From assembly GCA_003598085.1 (NCBI GenBank), contig QZKU01000100.1, positions 1 to 10,670 of the forward strand: a stretch of DNA of 10,670 nt, read 5' to 3'. The notes under the pieces were generated by a model. That model was not told where the DNA came from, ran no database searches, and worked only from the letters and a program-made list of their open reading frames with translations. Numbering within the stretch: the stretch's first letter is position 1; every line of letters starts with the position of its first letter. The DNA comes from Candidatus Abyssobacteria bacterium SURF_5 (GTDB lineage: Bacteria; Abyssobacteria; SURF-5). Both the position numbers and the translations under genes were made by a program. Shown here piece after piece: positions 1 to 8,558 of this stretch.

Positions 1-1
1 G

Positions 2-220
2 TTTTTCACGGGCTATCGGCCGCAGTTTTACTTCCGCACCACGGACGTGACGGGGAACCTGGCGCTTCCGGAGGGAGTGGAGATGGTGATGCCGGGCGAC
101 AACATCCGGATAGAAGTGGAACTGATCACGCCGATCGCGATGGAAAAAGAGCTTCGTTTCGCTATCCGCGAAGGCGGGCGCACCGTCGGAGCCGGCGTCG
201 TCTCTGAGATTGTCGAATAA
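2..220 (+). CDS. tuf: Elongation factor Tu, C-terminal fragment
   Basis: This is the last 72 residues of EF-Tu, the GTPase that delivers aminoacyl-tRNA to the ribosomal A site; the start lies left of the window. The reading frame begins at base 2 with [18 protein letters not shown] and contains [18 protein letters not shown] and the terminal [19 protein letters not shown]. These are the hallmark beta-barrel strands of domain III, which contacts tRNA and EF-Ts. The C-terminus is intact and ends with TAA. The GTPase domain is not visible, so only the tail can be judged. rpmG follows 36 bases downstream, in the order usual for bacterial tuf-rpmG-trpT-secE-nusG clusters. Confidence 0.97.
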   Translation, partial: FFTGYRPQFYFRTTDVTGNLALPEGVEMVMPGDNIRIEVELITPIAMEKELRFAIREGGRTVGAGVVSEIVE

Positions 221-256
221 AATTACGAAATGGATCGCGAGTGAGGAGGATAAAGG

Positions 257-406
257 GTGAGAGAAATAGTCACGATTGCCTGCAGCGAATGCAAGCAGCG
301 AAATTATACGACGACCAAGGACAAAAAGAAACACCCGGAAAAACTCGAACTGCGGAAATACTGCAAGTTCTGCCAGACGCATACTTCCCATCGAGAAACT
401 AAATGA
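257..406 (+). CDS. rpmG: 50S ribosomal protein L33
   Basis: This 49-residue protein, [17 protein letters not shown] to SHRETK, is a small component of the large ribosomal subunit near the E site. Two CxxC pairs, Cys9/Cys12 and Cys36/Cys39, make it the zinc-binding (C+) form of L33. The start is GTG, chosen because AGGAGG at 244-249 lies 7 bases upstream and because the protein then has the family's usual length. It is too short and has too unusual a start for many automatic callers. It lies between tuf and tRNA-Trp, its common position in bacteria. I see no separate promoter between tuf and this gene, so co-transcription with tuf is likely. Confidence 0.95.
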   Translation: MREIVTIACSECKQRNYTTTKDKKKHPEKLELRKYCKFCQTHTSHRETK

Positions 407-447
407 GACATAGCGGGGCGACAATCGCCTCTGAACGTTTAGCGTGC

Positions 448-525
448 AGGCCTGTAGCTCTAATTGGTCAGAGCGCCGGTCTCCAAAACCGGATGTTGGG
501 GGTTCGAGTCCCTCCAGGCCTGCCA
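448..525 (+). tRNA. trpT: tRNA-Trp (anticodon CCA)
   Basis: A full cloverleaf can be folded. Acceptor AGGCCTG (448-454) pairs with CAGGCCT (515-521). The D arm is GCTC/GAGC (457-460 with 471-474). The anticodon stem CCGGT (476-480) pairs with ACCGG (488-492) around the loop CTCCAAA, with anticodon CCA at 483-485. The T stem GGGGG (498-502) pairs with 510-514 around TTCGAGT. The discriminator is G522, as in bacterial tRNA-Trp, and the 3' CCA (523-525) is encoded in the DNA. Position between rpmG and secE is the classic one for this tRNA. Confidence 0.96.
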
Positions 526-560
526 AATTTTGATCCGTTACCGGATTTTCCGGAGTACTA

Positions 561-749
561 ATGATCCAGAAATTTGTTGATTATGTGAAAAAGGTCAAGG
601 CCGAGATGGAAAAGGTAGCATGGCCGACCAGGAAGGAATTAACCAGCTCCACCGGGGTGGTGCTGGTTCTGGTAGCGATCGTAACCGTCTTTCTTGCGAT
701 CGTGGATTTCTTCCTTTATACCATTGTTACCCGGATACTCGGCCTGTAA
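561..749 (+). CDS. secE: Preprotein translocase subunit SecE
   Basis: This 62-residue protein is the short, single-span form of SecE, which clamps the SecY channel in the inner membrane. An amphipathic N-terminal helix (residues 1-25) ends in the family signature KVAWPTRKEL. One transmembrane segment follows, from about residue 32 to 58 (VVLVLVAIVTVFLAIVDFFL). A modest GGAG at 552-555 precedes the ATG. The gene lies between tRNA-Trp and nusG, where secE is found in most bacteria, and its stop is 18 bases before the nusG start, so the two are probably co-transcribed. Length and motif leave little doubt about identity. Confidence 0.97.
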   Translation: MIQKFVDYVKKVKAEMEKVAWPTRKELTSSTGVVLVLVAIVTVFLAIVDFFLYTIVTRILGL

Positions 750-767
750 ACCACGAGAACCTGATTG

Positions 768-1847
768 ATGGCTGAAGAGAAAGAAAAAAAAGCAGGGGAT
801 AAAATCCCAGAACAACAGGACCAACAAGTAAGCACCTCACCGGAAGACGAAGCCGGAGAACCGGCTGAAGAGTCCTTTCCGCCGGAGGCTGCTCAGGAAA
901 CCGCAGAAGGTGAAGAGGCTCCCCAGCCGCCTCCTGATCTGGCCGGCCCGAAGGGACCGCCGGATCGTTCCGGCGATGAATCTTCTTCCGCTGAAATAGC
1001 AAGAGAGGCCGCAGAGGAGGTACCGGCAGACAAACCGTTGCCGGAGACGGAAGACGAAATGGCTGAGCTGCTGCCTTCCGGTCAACGCCCTCCAAAAGAG
1101 CAGGGCGAACAGGAGCCCGTGGCGAAGCCGGATCTTTCACTTCCCGAATCGGATGCGCTCATCGAGGAGATGCCCGAGGGCGTCGAGACGGAACGGGAGT
1201 CGACCGAGGAGGGAGAACAAGCGACCCTTCCTGAGGGAGAAGTCGCCGAAAAAAAACCCAGAACGGCCGCGCGGCCTGCTGTCAAAAAGACAGCCGGCCT
1301 TCCGAGCGAGGAAGAGGCGGAGAAGCGGTGGTACGTCATCCATGCGCATTCCGGCCACGAAAACAAGGTGAAGCAGACCCTCGAAAGCAAAGTGAAGCAG
1401 GAGCGGTTGGAGCATCTGGTTACGCAGATAATTGTACCCACTGAAGAGGTAGCCGAAGTAAAAGGCGGCAAGAAACGCGTTACCAGCCGCAAGATTTTCC
1501 CCGGTTATGTACTGGTGGAAATGAAGCTTACTCACAAGACCTGGTACATGATTCGCAATACCGCCGGCGTCACGGGATTCATCGGATCCGGCAAAATGCC
1601 GACGTCTCTGGAGCCGGAGGAGGTTGAGGCCATATTCCAGCAAATGCGCGGCGAGCAGAAAAAGCCGAAGCCAAAGGTCAGTTTTGAAAAAGAGGACAAG
1701 GTAAAAATCATCGAGGGCCCGTTCACCAACTTCATGGGATACGTCGACGAAGTCAATCCGGAACGCGGCAAGCTCAAAGTAATGGTGGAGATATTCGAGA
1801 GACTGACACCTGTCGAACTTGAGTTCTGGCAGGTCGAGAAAGTATGA
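768..1847 (+). CDS. nusG: Transcription termination/antitermination factor NusG with a long acidic N-terminal extension
   Basis: NusG binds the RNA polymerase clamp through its NGN domain, and Rho or ribosomal protein S10 through its KOW domain. The conserved part is residues 186-359: [16 protein letters not shown] starts the NGN domain, [12 protein letters not shown] and [10 protein letters not shown] are its core strands, and the KOW domain runs from about 305 ([18 protein letters not shown]) to the C-terminus. The first 185 residues are extra: rich in Glu, Pro and Ala, almost without aromatic residues, presumably disordered, with a basic patch ([13 protein letters not shown]) just before the NGN domain. 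Comparable acidic extensions are known in actinobacterial NusG. In the KOW loop the usual IFGR reads IFER (Glu344). ATG 768 is preferred to the adjacent in-frame TTG 765; the ribosome-binding site (GAGAA, 755-759) is weak. Confidence 0.95.
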   Translation: MAEEKEKKAGDKIPEQQDQQVSTSPEDEAGEPAEESFPPEAAQETAEGEEAPQPPPDLAGPKGPPDRSGDESSSAEIAREAAEEVPADKPLPETEDEMAELLPSGQRPPKEQGEQEPVAKPDLSLPESDALIEEMPEGVETERESTEEGEQATLPEGEVAEKKPRTAARPAVKKTAGLPSEEEAEKRWYVIHAHSGHENKVKQTLESKVKQERLEHLVTQIIVPTEEVAEVKGGKKRVTSRKIFPGYVLVEMKLTHKTWYMIRNTAGVTGFIGSGKMPTSLEPEEVEAIFQQMRGEQKKPKPKVSFEKEDKVKIIEGPFTNFMGYVDEVNPERGKLKVMVEIFERLTPVELEFWQVEKV

Positions 1848-1869
1848 TTCCTGAAGGAGCTTCCCAACA

Positions 1870-2295
1870 ATGGCAAAGAAAGTAAAAGCGGTGATCAAAC
1901 TTCATGTTCCCGGAGCCCAGGCAAATCCTGCTCCGCCGGTCGGCCCTGCTCTCGGACAGCACGGCGTCAACATCATGGAGTTCTGCAAATCCTTCAACGA
2001 GAGGACAAAGGACAAACAGGGCCTCATTATTCCCGTAGTGATAACGGTTTTCGAAGACAGGTCGTTTACCTACATAACGAAAACCCCGCCCGCCTCGGTT
2101 CTTCTCAAGAAGGCGGCGAAAATAGCGAAAGCTTCCGGCGAGCCGAACCGGGAGAAAGCAGGCTCGATTACGCGCGAGCAGGTTCGTGAAATCGCTCAGA
2201 TGAAGATGCCTGACCTCAACGCGGCCGACGTCGAGGCGGCTATCCGAATGGTTGAAGGAACGGCCCGCAGCATGGGTATTGAAATCACGGGGTAA
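1870..2295 (+). CDS. rplK: 50S ribosomal protein L11
   Basis: L11 (141 residues, the usual length) forms the GTPase-associated centre with 23S rRNA and L10/L12. The N-terminal domain shows [20 protein letters not shown], including the flexible proline-rich segment that thiostrepton-type antibiotics exploit, then [12 protein letters not shown]. The C-terminal rRNA-binding domain includes [20 protein letters not shown] and [16 protein letters not shown] at 1854-1859, ten bases before ATG, supports the start. It lies 22 bases after nusG and 27 before rplA, so the three probably form one transcript. Nothing is unusual in the sequence. Confidence 0.98.
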   Translation: MAKKVKAVIKLHVPGAQANPAPPVGPALGQHGVNIMEFCKSFNERTKDKQGLIIPVVITVFEDRSFTYITKTPPASVLLKKAAKIAKASGEPNREKAGSITREQVREIAQMKMPDLNAADVEAAIRMVEGTARSMGIEITG

Positions 2296-2322
2296 ATCCC
2301 CTGTCCAGGAGAAAGCACGACA

Positions 2323-3033
2323 ATGGCTAATACAACAAGTAAACGAATGACGGCGGCGCGAACAGCGGTCGAATCGACCAAACAATATGATTTGCGAGAG
2401 GCGGTCACCTTGGTGAAGAAAACCGCCACCGCTAAATTCGATGAGACAGTCGAACTTGCTCTCAAGCTCGGCGTCGATCCAAGAAACGCCGATCAAATGG
2501 TGCGTGGGACAGTCTCGCTGCCGCACGGAACCGGCAAGAAAATTCGGGTCCTCGTCTTCGCAAAAGGCGAAAAAGAAGGCGAGGCCAGGAATGCCGGCGC
2601 CGATTTTGTGGGCGCCGAGGACATGGTGGAAAAAGTCCGCGGCGGATTCCTCGATTTTGATGCAGCAGTGGCGACGCCGGATATGATGAGCAACGTGGGA
2701 AAACTCGGGAAAATCCTGGGCCCGCGCGGGCTGATGCCGTCTCCCAAATCCGGTACGGTGACCTTTGACGTCGGCAAGGCGGTCAAAGAGATCAAGGCCG
2801 GTAAAATCGAGTTCAAAGTCGATAAGAACGCCAATATCCATGTGCCGGTGGCGAAAGCTTCCTTCACGGAAGATCAGATCTATGAAAATGCCGTTGCAGT
2901 CTTCGAGGGAATAACCCGGGCGAAGCCATCCGCGGCAAAGGGGCAGTACCTGCGCTCGGCCACGCTCTCCTCGACGATGGGGCCGGGAGTGCGGCTTGAC
3001 TGCAACCTTCTCGCCACGCAGTTCAAACGGTAA
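2323..3033 (+). CDS. rplA: 50S ribosomal protein L1
   Basis: L1 (236 residues) forms the mobile L1 stalk at the E site and in many bacteria represses its own operon by binding the mRNA. Family motifs seen are [35 protein letters not shown], the domain II region with VATPDMM and [21 protein letters not shown], and the C-terminal [16 protein letters not shown] at 2307-2312 precedes ATG by 10 bases. In most bacteria rplJ follows directly; here a strong terminator and then metK follow, so this is the last gene of the block. The protein itself appears complete and normal. Confidence 0.98.
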   Translation: MANTTSKRMTAARTAVESTKQYDLREAVTLVKKTATAKFDETVELALKLGVDPRNADQMVRGTVSLPHGTGKKIRVLVFAKGEKEGEARNAGADFVGAEDMVEKVRGGFLDFDAAVATPDMMSNVGKLGKILGPRGLMPSPKSGTVTFDVGKAVKEIKAGKIEFKVDKNANIHVPVAKASFTEDQIYENAVAVFEGITRAKPSAAKGQYLRSATLSSTMGPGVRLDCNLLATQFKR

Positions 3034-3055
3034 GAAATATCTTCCAATGATTTTG

Positions 3056-3105
3056 AAGCTCCCGCTCCTTCCGCACAGACGCGTGGAAACGGGAGCTTGT
3101 TTTTC
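3056..3105 (+). terminator. Rho-independent terminator after rplA
   Basis: AAGCTCCCG (3056-3064) and CGGGAGCTT (3090-3098) form a perfect 9-bp stem. The 25-base loop can fold further (TTCC 3069-3072 with GGAA 3085-3088). The stem is followed by GTTTTTC. This is a textbook intrinsic terminator, 22 bases past the rplA stop. It ends the ribosomal transcript where rplJL would normally continue. A regulated attenuator for metK is possible, but I see no SAM-sensing aptamer motif around it. Confidence 0.88.
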
Positions 3106-3150
3106 AATGGGCTGGGACGCGTAAGCTGCAACTACTTAAGGAGAAGGGCT

Positions 3151-5606
<2,456 letters not shown>

Positions 5607-5625
5607 TTATCCTCCGATTTTAACC

Positions 5626-5670
5626 GGCTCCGGGGACAACGAATTTTCTTTGTCCCCGGTAGCCGCCTTT
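5626..5670 (+). terminator. Probable terminator hairpin after ahcY
   Basis: CCGGGGACAA (5630-5639) pairs perfectly with TTGTCCCCGG (5650-5659) around a 10-base AT-rich loop. GGCT (5626-5629) with AGCC (5661-5664) extends the stem past a one-base bulge. Only a short TTT (5668-5670) follows, so termination by this hairpin alone is less certain than at 3056. It lies 19 bases after the ahcY stop and before the next promoter, where a terminator is expected. Confidence 0.7.
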
Positions 5671-5722
5671 GGAAAATCCCACCGTAACCAATTTGACGTG
5701 CTGCTCTTAGGCCGAGCGTCGT

Positions 5723-5751
5723 TTGACAGCATATTTCAGGAGATGTATAAT
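5723..5751 (+). promoter_or_regulatory. Sigma70-type promoter for the 5799-6503 gene
   Basis: TTGACA (5723-5728) and TATAAT (5746-5751) are both exact consensus hexamers with the ideal 17-base spacer. Transcription would start near 5758, leaving a leader of about 40 bases before the ATG at 5799. This implies strong housekeeping expression, separate from metK-ahcY. Confidence 0.88.
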
Positions 5752-5798
5752 ATTTTCTACGGGAGATTGGACAGCTTCGGGAAACGGAAATATCCTCA

Positions 5799-6503
5799 AT
5801 GACGCTGCGCGACGGAGACGCCCTCAGAATCAGCTCAAACGGAATCCTCCTCTTTTTCCTTTTTCCACCCGATGCGTTTGCACAGGTGGACGGCGCTCAG
5901 AACGTTTCCATATCACTCCTGGTAATCGCATTCCTTTTCAGTGTGTGTATCCTGGTGATCTCGGGCTTCACTCTCTGGCAGTCGCATCGCTATTATCTGG
6001 ATACTGTGCGCCTGAGCCGTGAGATAACCAATACGACCACCGAGCTCCATCATAAGGTGGTCGAGCTTATCTACAGCTTGAAGGAATACTTTTCTCAAGA
6101 TGTCGACATGGGCGCCCAACGGGAGCGGCGCCAGCAGAAATCCCGCCGTACCCCCTCCCGGCAGGTGGACAAGATCGTCGAGGATATTGCGGACACCGAG
6201 AACAAGATTCGCGCGCTGGAGAAGACCCTCGGCAAGCTGAACGAACAGCTCTCCTTCAATTTCTCTTCCGGCAGCATCTCGCGCACATTGTCCGGCCTCA
6301 GCGATATTGAATATGCCGTCCTGCTCAAGCTCTCGCAGGATCCGAAGTTTTTCGAAAAGAACTCTTTTACCAGTTTCGGCGCTACTCCCAAAGTTCTCGA
6401 CTCCCTGCTCAGCCGTCAGTTAATCGTTTTTAATTCCGAGGGAAAAGCGGAGGTGCCGAGAGAGGTTGTATTGGCCCTCAAGTACTCCCTCCCGGGAAAT
6501 TAA
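5799..6503 (+). CDS. Membrane-anchored coiled-coil protein of unknown function
   Basis: I do not recognise this 234-residue protein. A hydrophobic stretch at 15-28 (GILLFFLFPPDAFA) ending in a signal-peptidase-like Ala-x-Ala-type site is followed by a clear transmembrane helix at about 38-60. After that come a polar helical region (72-100), a basic low-complexity linker (106-122, rich in Arg, Gln and Lys) and a heptad-patterned helix (123-152, VDKIVEDIADTENKIRALEKTLGKL). The last 70 residues (LSDIEYAVLLKLSQDPKFFEK..., LDSLLSRQLIVFN) look like a compact helical domain with a beta-wing, reminiscent of winged-helix folds; that is inference. A near-perfect promoter drives it, but the ribosome-binding site is poor (GGAAACGGA, 5780-5788), so the start is less certain than the frame. 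It appears to be a single-gene unit between the methyl-cycle genes and the ECF operon. Confidence 0.8.
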   Translation: MTLRDGDALRISSNGILLFFLFPPDAFAQVDGAQNVSISLLVIAFLFSVCILVISGFTLWQSHRYYLDTVRLSREITNTTTELHHKVVELIYSLKEYFSQDVDMGAQRERRQQKSRRTPSRQVDKIVEDIADTENKIRALEKTLGKLNEQLSFNFSSGSISRTLSGLSDIEYAVLLKLSQDPKFFEKNSFTSFGATPKVLDSLLSRQLIVFNSEGKAEVPREVVLALKYSLPGN

Positions 6504-6522
6504 CCGGCCACTACATCCTCAC

Positions 6523-6597
6523 GCCCTGAAGATGTGCCTGCCTTTCAGTCGACAGCGTCTTAAGTTGCTGATATTGATATACATATGTTTTCAGGGC
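6523..6597. repeat. Long-range inverted repeat in the gap before the ECF sigma gene
   Basis: GCCCTGAA (6523-6530) is the exact reverse complement of TTCAGGGC (6590-6597), with 59 bases between them. Weaker inner pairs such as ACATC (6513-6517) with GATGT (6531-6535) compete with it. The whole gap 6504-6769 holds no recognisable gene. The pairing could be a loose terminator for the upstream gene or leader structure for the sigma operon. Eight base pairs over this distance could arise by chance. Confidence 0.3.
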
Positions 6598-6769
6598 CTT
6601 GCGCTTGCACGCAAATGTTGAAACAATGGCTGAAACAGTGGGTGAGTTGGCTGACACTGCCGCTCCTTTGCTTGCGATGGCCGGCTTGAACAGTTCTGTC
6701 TTGAAACAAGCCTTGGGATTGAATAACGGTTCTTTCAAACCGTCTAATGAACAGGAGTTAAAGAACTTC

Positions 6770-7342
6770 ATGTCCTCCGATGAGGAACTGATCGCCGAAA
6801 CTCGCGGTGGAAACCGGGCGTCATTCCAGGAGTTGGTTGAGAAATATCAGCGGCGGATGTATTCGGTTGCTTACGGAATTCTGGGAAACAGGGAAGATGC
6901 CCTTGATGCGGTACAGGAGGCTTTCATCAAGGCGTATCGCTCGCTGCCGGAATTCAAGGGGCAATCAACCTTCTATACGTGGCTGTACCGGATCACAGTA
7001 AATGCTGCTATTGATCTGGCAAGGAAGGCGCAACGACATGAGGAAGTCGAGTTCCGTGAAGAGATCGAGGTGGTCGAGGAGAAAGGCGACTATCCTGTGG
7101 CGGCGCAGTCCGAGAACCCTTCCGAGCGCCTGATGCGGAAGGAACTCGGGGAATTGATCGAAAAAGCGATTGCATTATTGCCGGTCGAGCAGCGGACGGC
7201 TGTTGTGCTCAGGGAAATCGAGGGGTTGTCCTACAGGGAGATCGCCGGGATCATGAAATGTTCGGAAGGGACCGTGATGTCAAGACTGCACTACGGTCGA
7301 AAAAAGTTGCAGGAGTTGCTTGAACCTCACCTGGAGCGGTGA
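6770..7342 (+). CDS. ECF-family RNA polymerase sigma factor (RpoE-like)
   Basis: This 190-residue protein is a two-domain group 4 (ECF) sigma factor that redirects RNA polymerase to stress or envelope promoters. Region 2 spans about residues 10-95: SFQELVEKYQRRMYSVAYGILGN, DALDAVQEAFIKAYRSL and GQSTFYTWLYRITVNAAIDLARK. An acidic linker (EEIEVVEEKGDY) follows, then region 4 with LPVEQRTAVVLREIEGLSYREIAGIM, whose helix-turn-helix ends in CSEGTVMSRLHYGRKKLQ. Met 6770 is chosen because MSSDEELIAETRGGN is the normal beginning of this family and AGGAG (6753-6757) lies 12 bases upstream. The frame stays open another 57 codons upstream but that part has no family match or ribosome-binding site. The next gene is its zinc-finger anti-sigma factor, so release from that protein is the likely control. 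Confidence 0.93.
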   Translation: MSSDEELIAETRGGNRASFQELVEKYQRRMYSVAYGILGNREDALDAVQEAFIKAYRSLPEFKGQSTFYTWLYRITVNAAIDLARKAQRHEEVEFREEIEVVEEKGDYPVAAQSENPSERLMRKELGELIEKAIALLPVEQRTAVVLREIEGLSYREIAGIMKCSEGTVMSRLHYGRKKLQELLEPHLER

Positions 7343-7365
7343 TATCTTACTTATGGAGTTGTACA

Positions 7366-7875
7366 ATGAAAATGGCATGTGAAAAGGTCCGAGGATTGCT
7401 CGAAAGATTTCATGATAAGGAACTGGACGAGCGAGACTCCAAGAGTGTGGCGGAGCACCTGGAGGGCTGCGCCCTCTGTTCCAGGGACCTGGCAAAACTT
7501 GAACATGTCAGTGGAATCGTCAAGACCCATTATGATATGATTTCGGCGTCGCAAAATTTCACCGGCATGTGGGCGCGCATCAATTCAAGCCTGGACGCAG
7601 CGGCGCCCGCGCCGGCGCACCGGCGCGTACTCACTGAACTGTTGAGATTCCCCAAGCCCGTATGGGCGACGATTGGAGCGGTCGCGGCCGCCGTGTTGCT
7701 TCTGTTCGTCTATTTGCCGGGTACGCAGGAACCCGCAATTGCGGCAAACGATTGCATTATAGATACAGTCGAAGCCGAAGATAGCTCGGTCATGGTATTC
7801 GAGACGGATGACACCAAAATGAAGATCATCTGGGTGATGAACCAGGATGATCAAGAACAAGGAGTGACTTCATGA
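7366..7875 (+). CDS. Membrane-spanning anti-sigma factor with zinc-finger (HxxxCxxC) domain
   Basis: This 169-residue protein probably holds the upstream ECF sigma factor inactive at the inner membrane. The N-terminal cytoplasmic domain shows the zf-HC2/ZAS pattern: Cys5, then His31-x3-Cys35-x2-Cys38 in AEHLEGCALCSRDLAKL. A linker with AP repeats leads to one transmembrane helix at about 99-117 (VWATIGAVAAAVLLLFVYL). A short extracytoplasmic tail (AANDCIIDTVEAEDSSVMVF to the end) would be the sensing part. ATG 7366 is preferred because GGAG (7355-7358) lies 7 bases upstream; an in-frame GTG at 7339 overlapping the sigma stop is the alternative. The stop overlaps the next gene's start (ATGA), indicating translational coupling. 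Confidence 0.9.
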   Translation: MKMACEKVRGLLERFHDKELDERDSKSVAEHLEGCALCSRDLAKLEHVSGIVKTHYDMISASQNFTGMWARINSSLDAAAPAPAHRRVLTELLRFPKPVWATIGAVAAAVLLLFVYLPGTQEPAIAANDCIIDTVEAEDSSVMVFETDDTKMKIIWVMNQDDQEQGVTS

Positions 7876-8348
7876 ATAGAGTCCCCGCTCGACAAGTCAC
7901 CGTTTTCCTGCTGGTCTCGCTCCTCTTGTCCTTTTCTGCGGTTTCAGCTCCGGCTCAACAAGCCGGGCCAAAGGCCGATATCATCATATACGTGATCGAA
8001 GCTTCCAACGGGGGTGGAGGAGTCGATCCTCAGATTCAGCACCTGGTGAAGGAATTCAAGGGCGCTTTCCGTTATTCGAGCTATCAGCTTGTCAAGAGAA
8101 TCCCGAGACGACTCGAGGCCGGCGAAAAAGAGATAGTCCCTCTTCCGGGCGGGCGGCAGATGCAATTGCAGATGCAGGGTTATGAAGAGAACCGCATCAA
8201 ACTGAGGGTCAAGATTCTCGAGAAGAAGGAAAAAGGCTCGCGCGATATATTGAACACCGAGTTCAGGATCATCAAGGGCGGCACCATCATGATTGGCGGA
8301 TACGACTATCGGGACGGCAAGCTCGTCATGGCCATCTCGGCGAAATGA
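7872..8348 (+). CDS. Small exported protein of unknown function in the ECF sigma operon
   Basis: This 158-residue protein has a clean Sec signal peptide: basic MNRVPARQ, a hydrophobic core VTVFLLVSLLLSFSAV, and a likely cleavage after APA (residue 28). There is no lipobox cysteine and no second membrane segment. The mature part is predicted by eye to be beta-rich with alternating hydrophobic strands (ADIIIYVIEAS, RIKLRVKILEK, TIMIGGYDYRDGKLVMAIS), plus a Gly-rich turn and a basic mid-region. I do not recognise a named family. It overlaps the anti-sigma gene by four bases (ATGA), with GGAG (7861-7864) 7 bases upstream, so it is part of the same operon. A role as periplasmic partner of the anti-sigma factor, or as an effector made under the same control, is inference. 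Its stop is followed by no clear terminator. Confidence 0.87.
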   Translation: MNRVPARQVTVFLLVSLLLSFSAVSAPAQQAGPKADIIIYVIEASNGGGGVDPQIQHLVKEFKGAFRYSSYQLVKRIPRRLEAGEKEIVPLPGGRQMQLQMQGYEENRIKLRVKILEKKEKGSRDILNTEFRIIKGGTIMIGGYDYRDGKLVMAISAK

Positions 8349-8418
8349 GATATCCCGCCATAACGCAATCCCTATCTTAAATTCTTCAATATCCTGCTGG
8401 GTCTCCCGAGCGCCAACC

Positions 8419-8455
8419 ACGCGTCTCGCGTCGGAAGTCACGCGCTTCGCGTGAC
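8419..8455. repeat. Two tandem short hairpins (REP-like)
   Basis: ACGCG-TCT-CGCGT (8419-8431) and GTCACGCG-CTT-CGCGTGAC (8437-8455) are perfect stem-loops of 5 and 8 bp, each with a 3-base loop, five bases apart and sharing the CACGCG/CGCGTG core. No T-tract follows, so they are not a standard terminator. The layout resembles bacterial repetitive extragenic palindromes, but only one copy is in the window, so repetition in the genome is not shown. They sit 71 bases after the exported-protein gene. Confidence 0.55.
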
Positions 8456-8469
8456 CATTCCCGCGGAAA

Positions 8470-8515
8470 CTTGTTCTGAGCTGCTCGAAGGAGGGGGAAT
8501 CCATCTTATTCCCCC
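8470..8515. repeat. Degenerate CTGAGC...TCGAAGG dispersed repeat followed by an 8-bp hairpin
   Basis: CTGAGCTGCTCGAAGGA (8476-8492), preceded by CTTGTT, closely resembles the CTGAGCTTGTCGAAGGA element scattered between genes in many unrelated bacteria. Immediately after it, GGGGGAAT (8493-8500) pairs perfectly with ATTCCCCC (8508-8515) around a 7-base loop. No T-run follows, but a stem of this strength could slow transcription leaving the ECF operon. The assignment to the dispersed-repeat type is from memory of its consensus. Confidence 0.45.
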
Positions 8516-8529
8516 GTTGGCAATCTGGT

Positions 8530-8558
8530 TAGACATACTCGTCCCGCAATGCTATAAT
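8530..8558 (+). promoter_or_regulatory. Sigma70-type promoter for the acyl-CoA mutase gene
   Basis: TAGACA (8530-8535, five of six consensus bases) is followed after exactly 17 bases by a perfect TATAAT (8553-8558). The start of transcription would be near 8565, giving a leader of about 140 bases before ATG 8705. It shows that the mutase gene is transcribed independently of the ECF operon. Confidence 0.8.

Noticed and set aside
1774-2841. Long open frame on the - strand across rplK and rplA (355 codons), and a similar one at 1137-1898
   Set aside because: Both lie antisense to unmistakable nusG, rplK and rplA and are low-grade shadow translations typical of GC-rich coding DNA.
3097-3150. Upstream TTG start giving MetK 18 extra residues
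   Set aside because: It begins inside the terminator's 3' arm and the added residues do not belong to the family; GTG 3151 has a well-placed AAGGAG.
3106-3150. SAM or SAH riboswitch upstream of metK-ahcY
   Set aside because: Only the terminator hairpin is present; I could not find the conserved cores of SAM-I, SAM-II or SAH aptamers, and the space is too short after the terminator.
5743-5802. Nineteen-codon frame overlapping the start of the 5799 gene (ATGA)
   Set aside because: Its ATG lies just upstream of and overlaps the -10 hexamer of the promoter, before the expected transcription start.
6599-6769. 57-codon N-terminal extension of the ECF sigma factor
   Set aside because: The frame is open, but no ribosome-binding site precedes the TTG or the ATG at 6626, and ECF sigma proteins normally begin at MSSDEEL-like sequence just before region 2.
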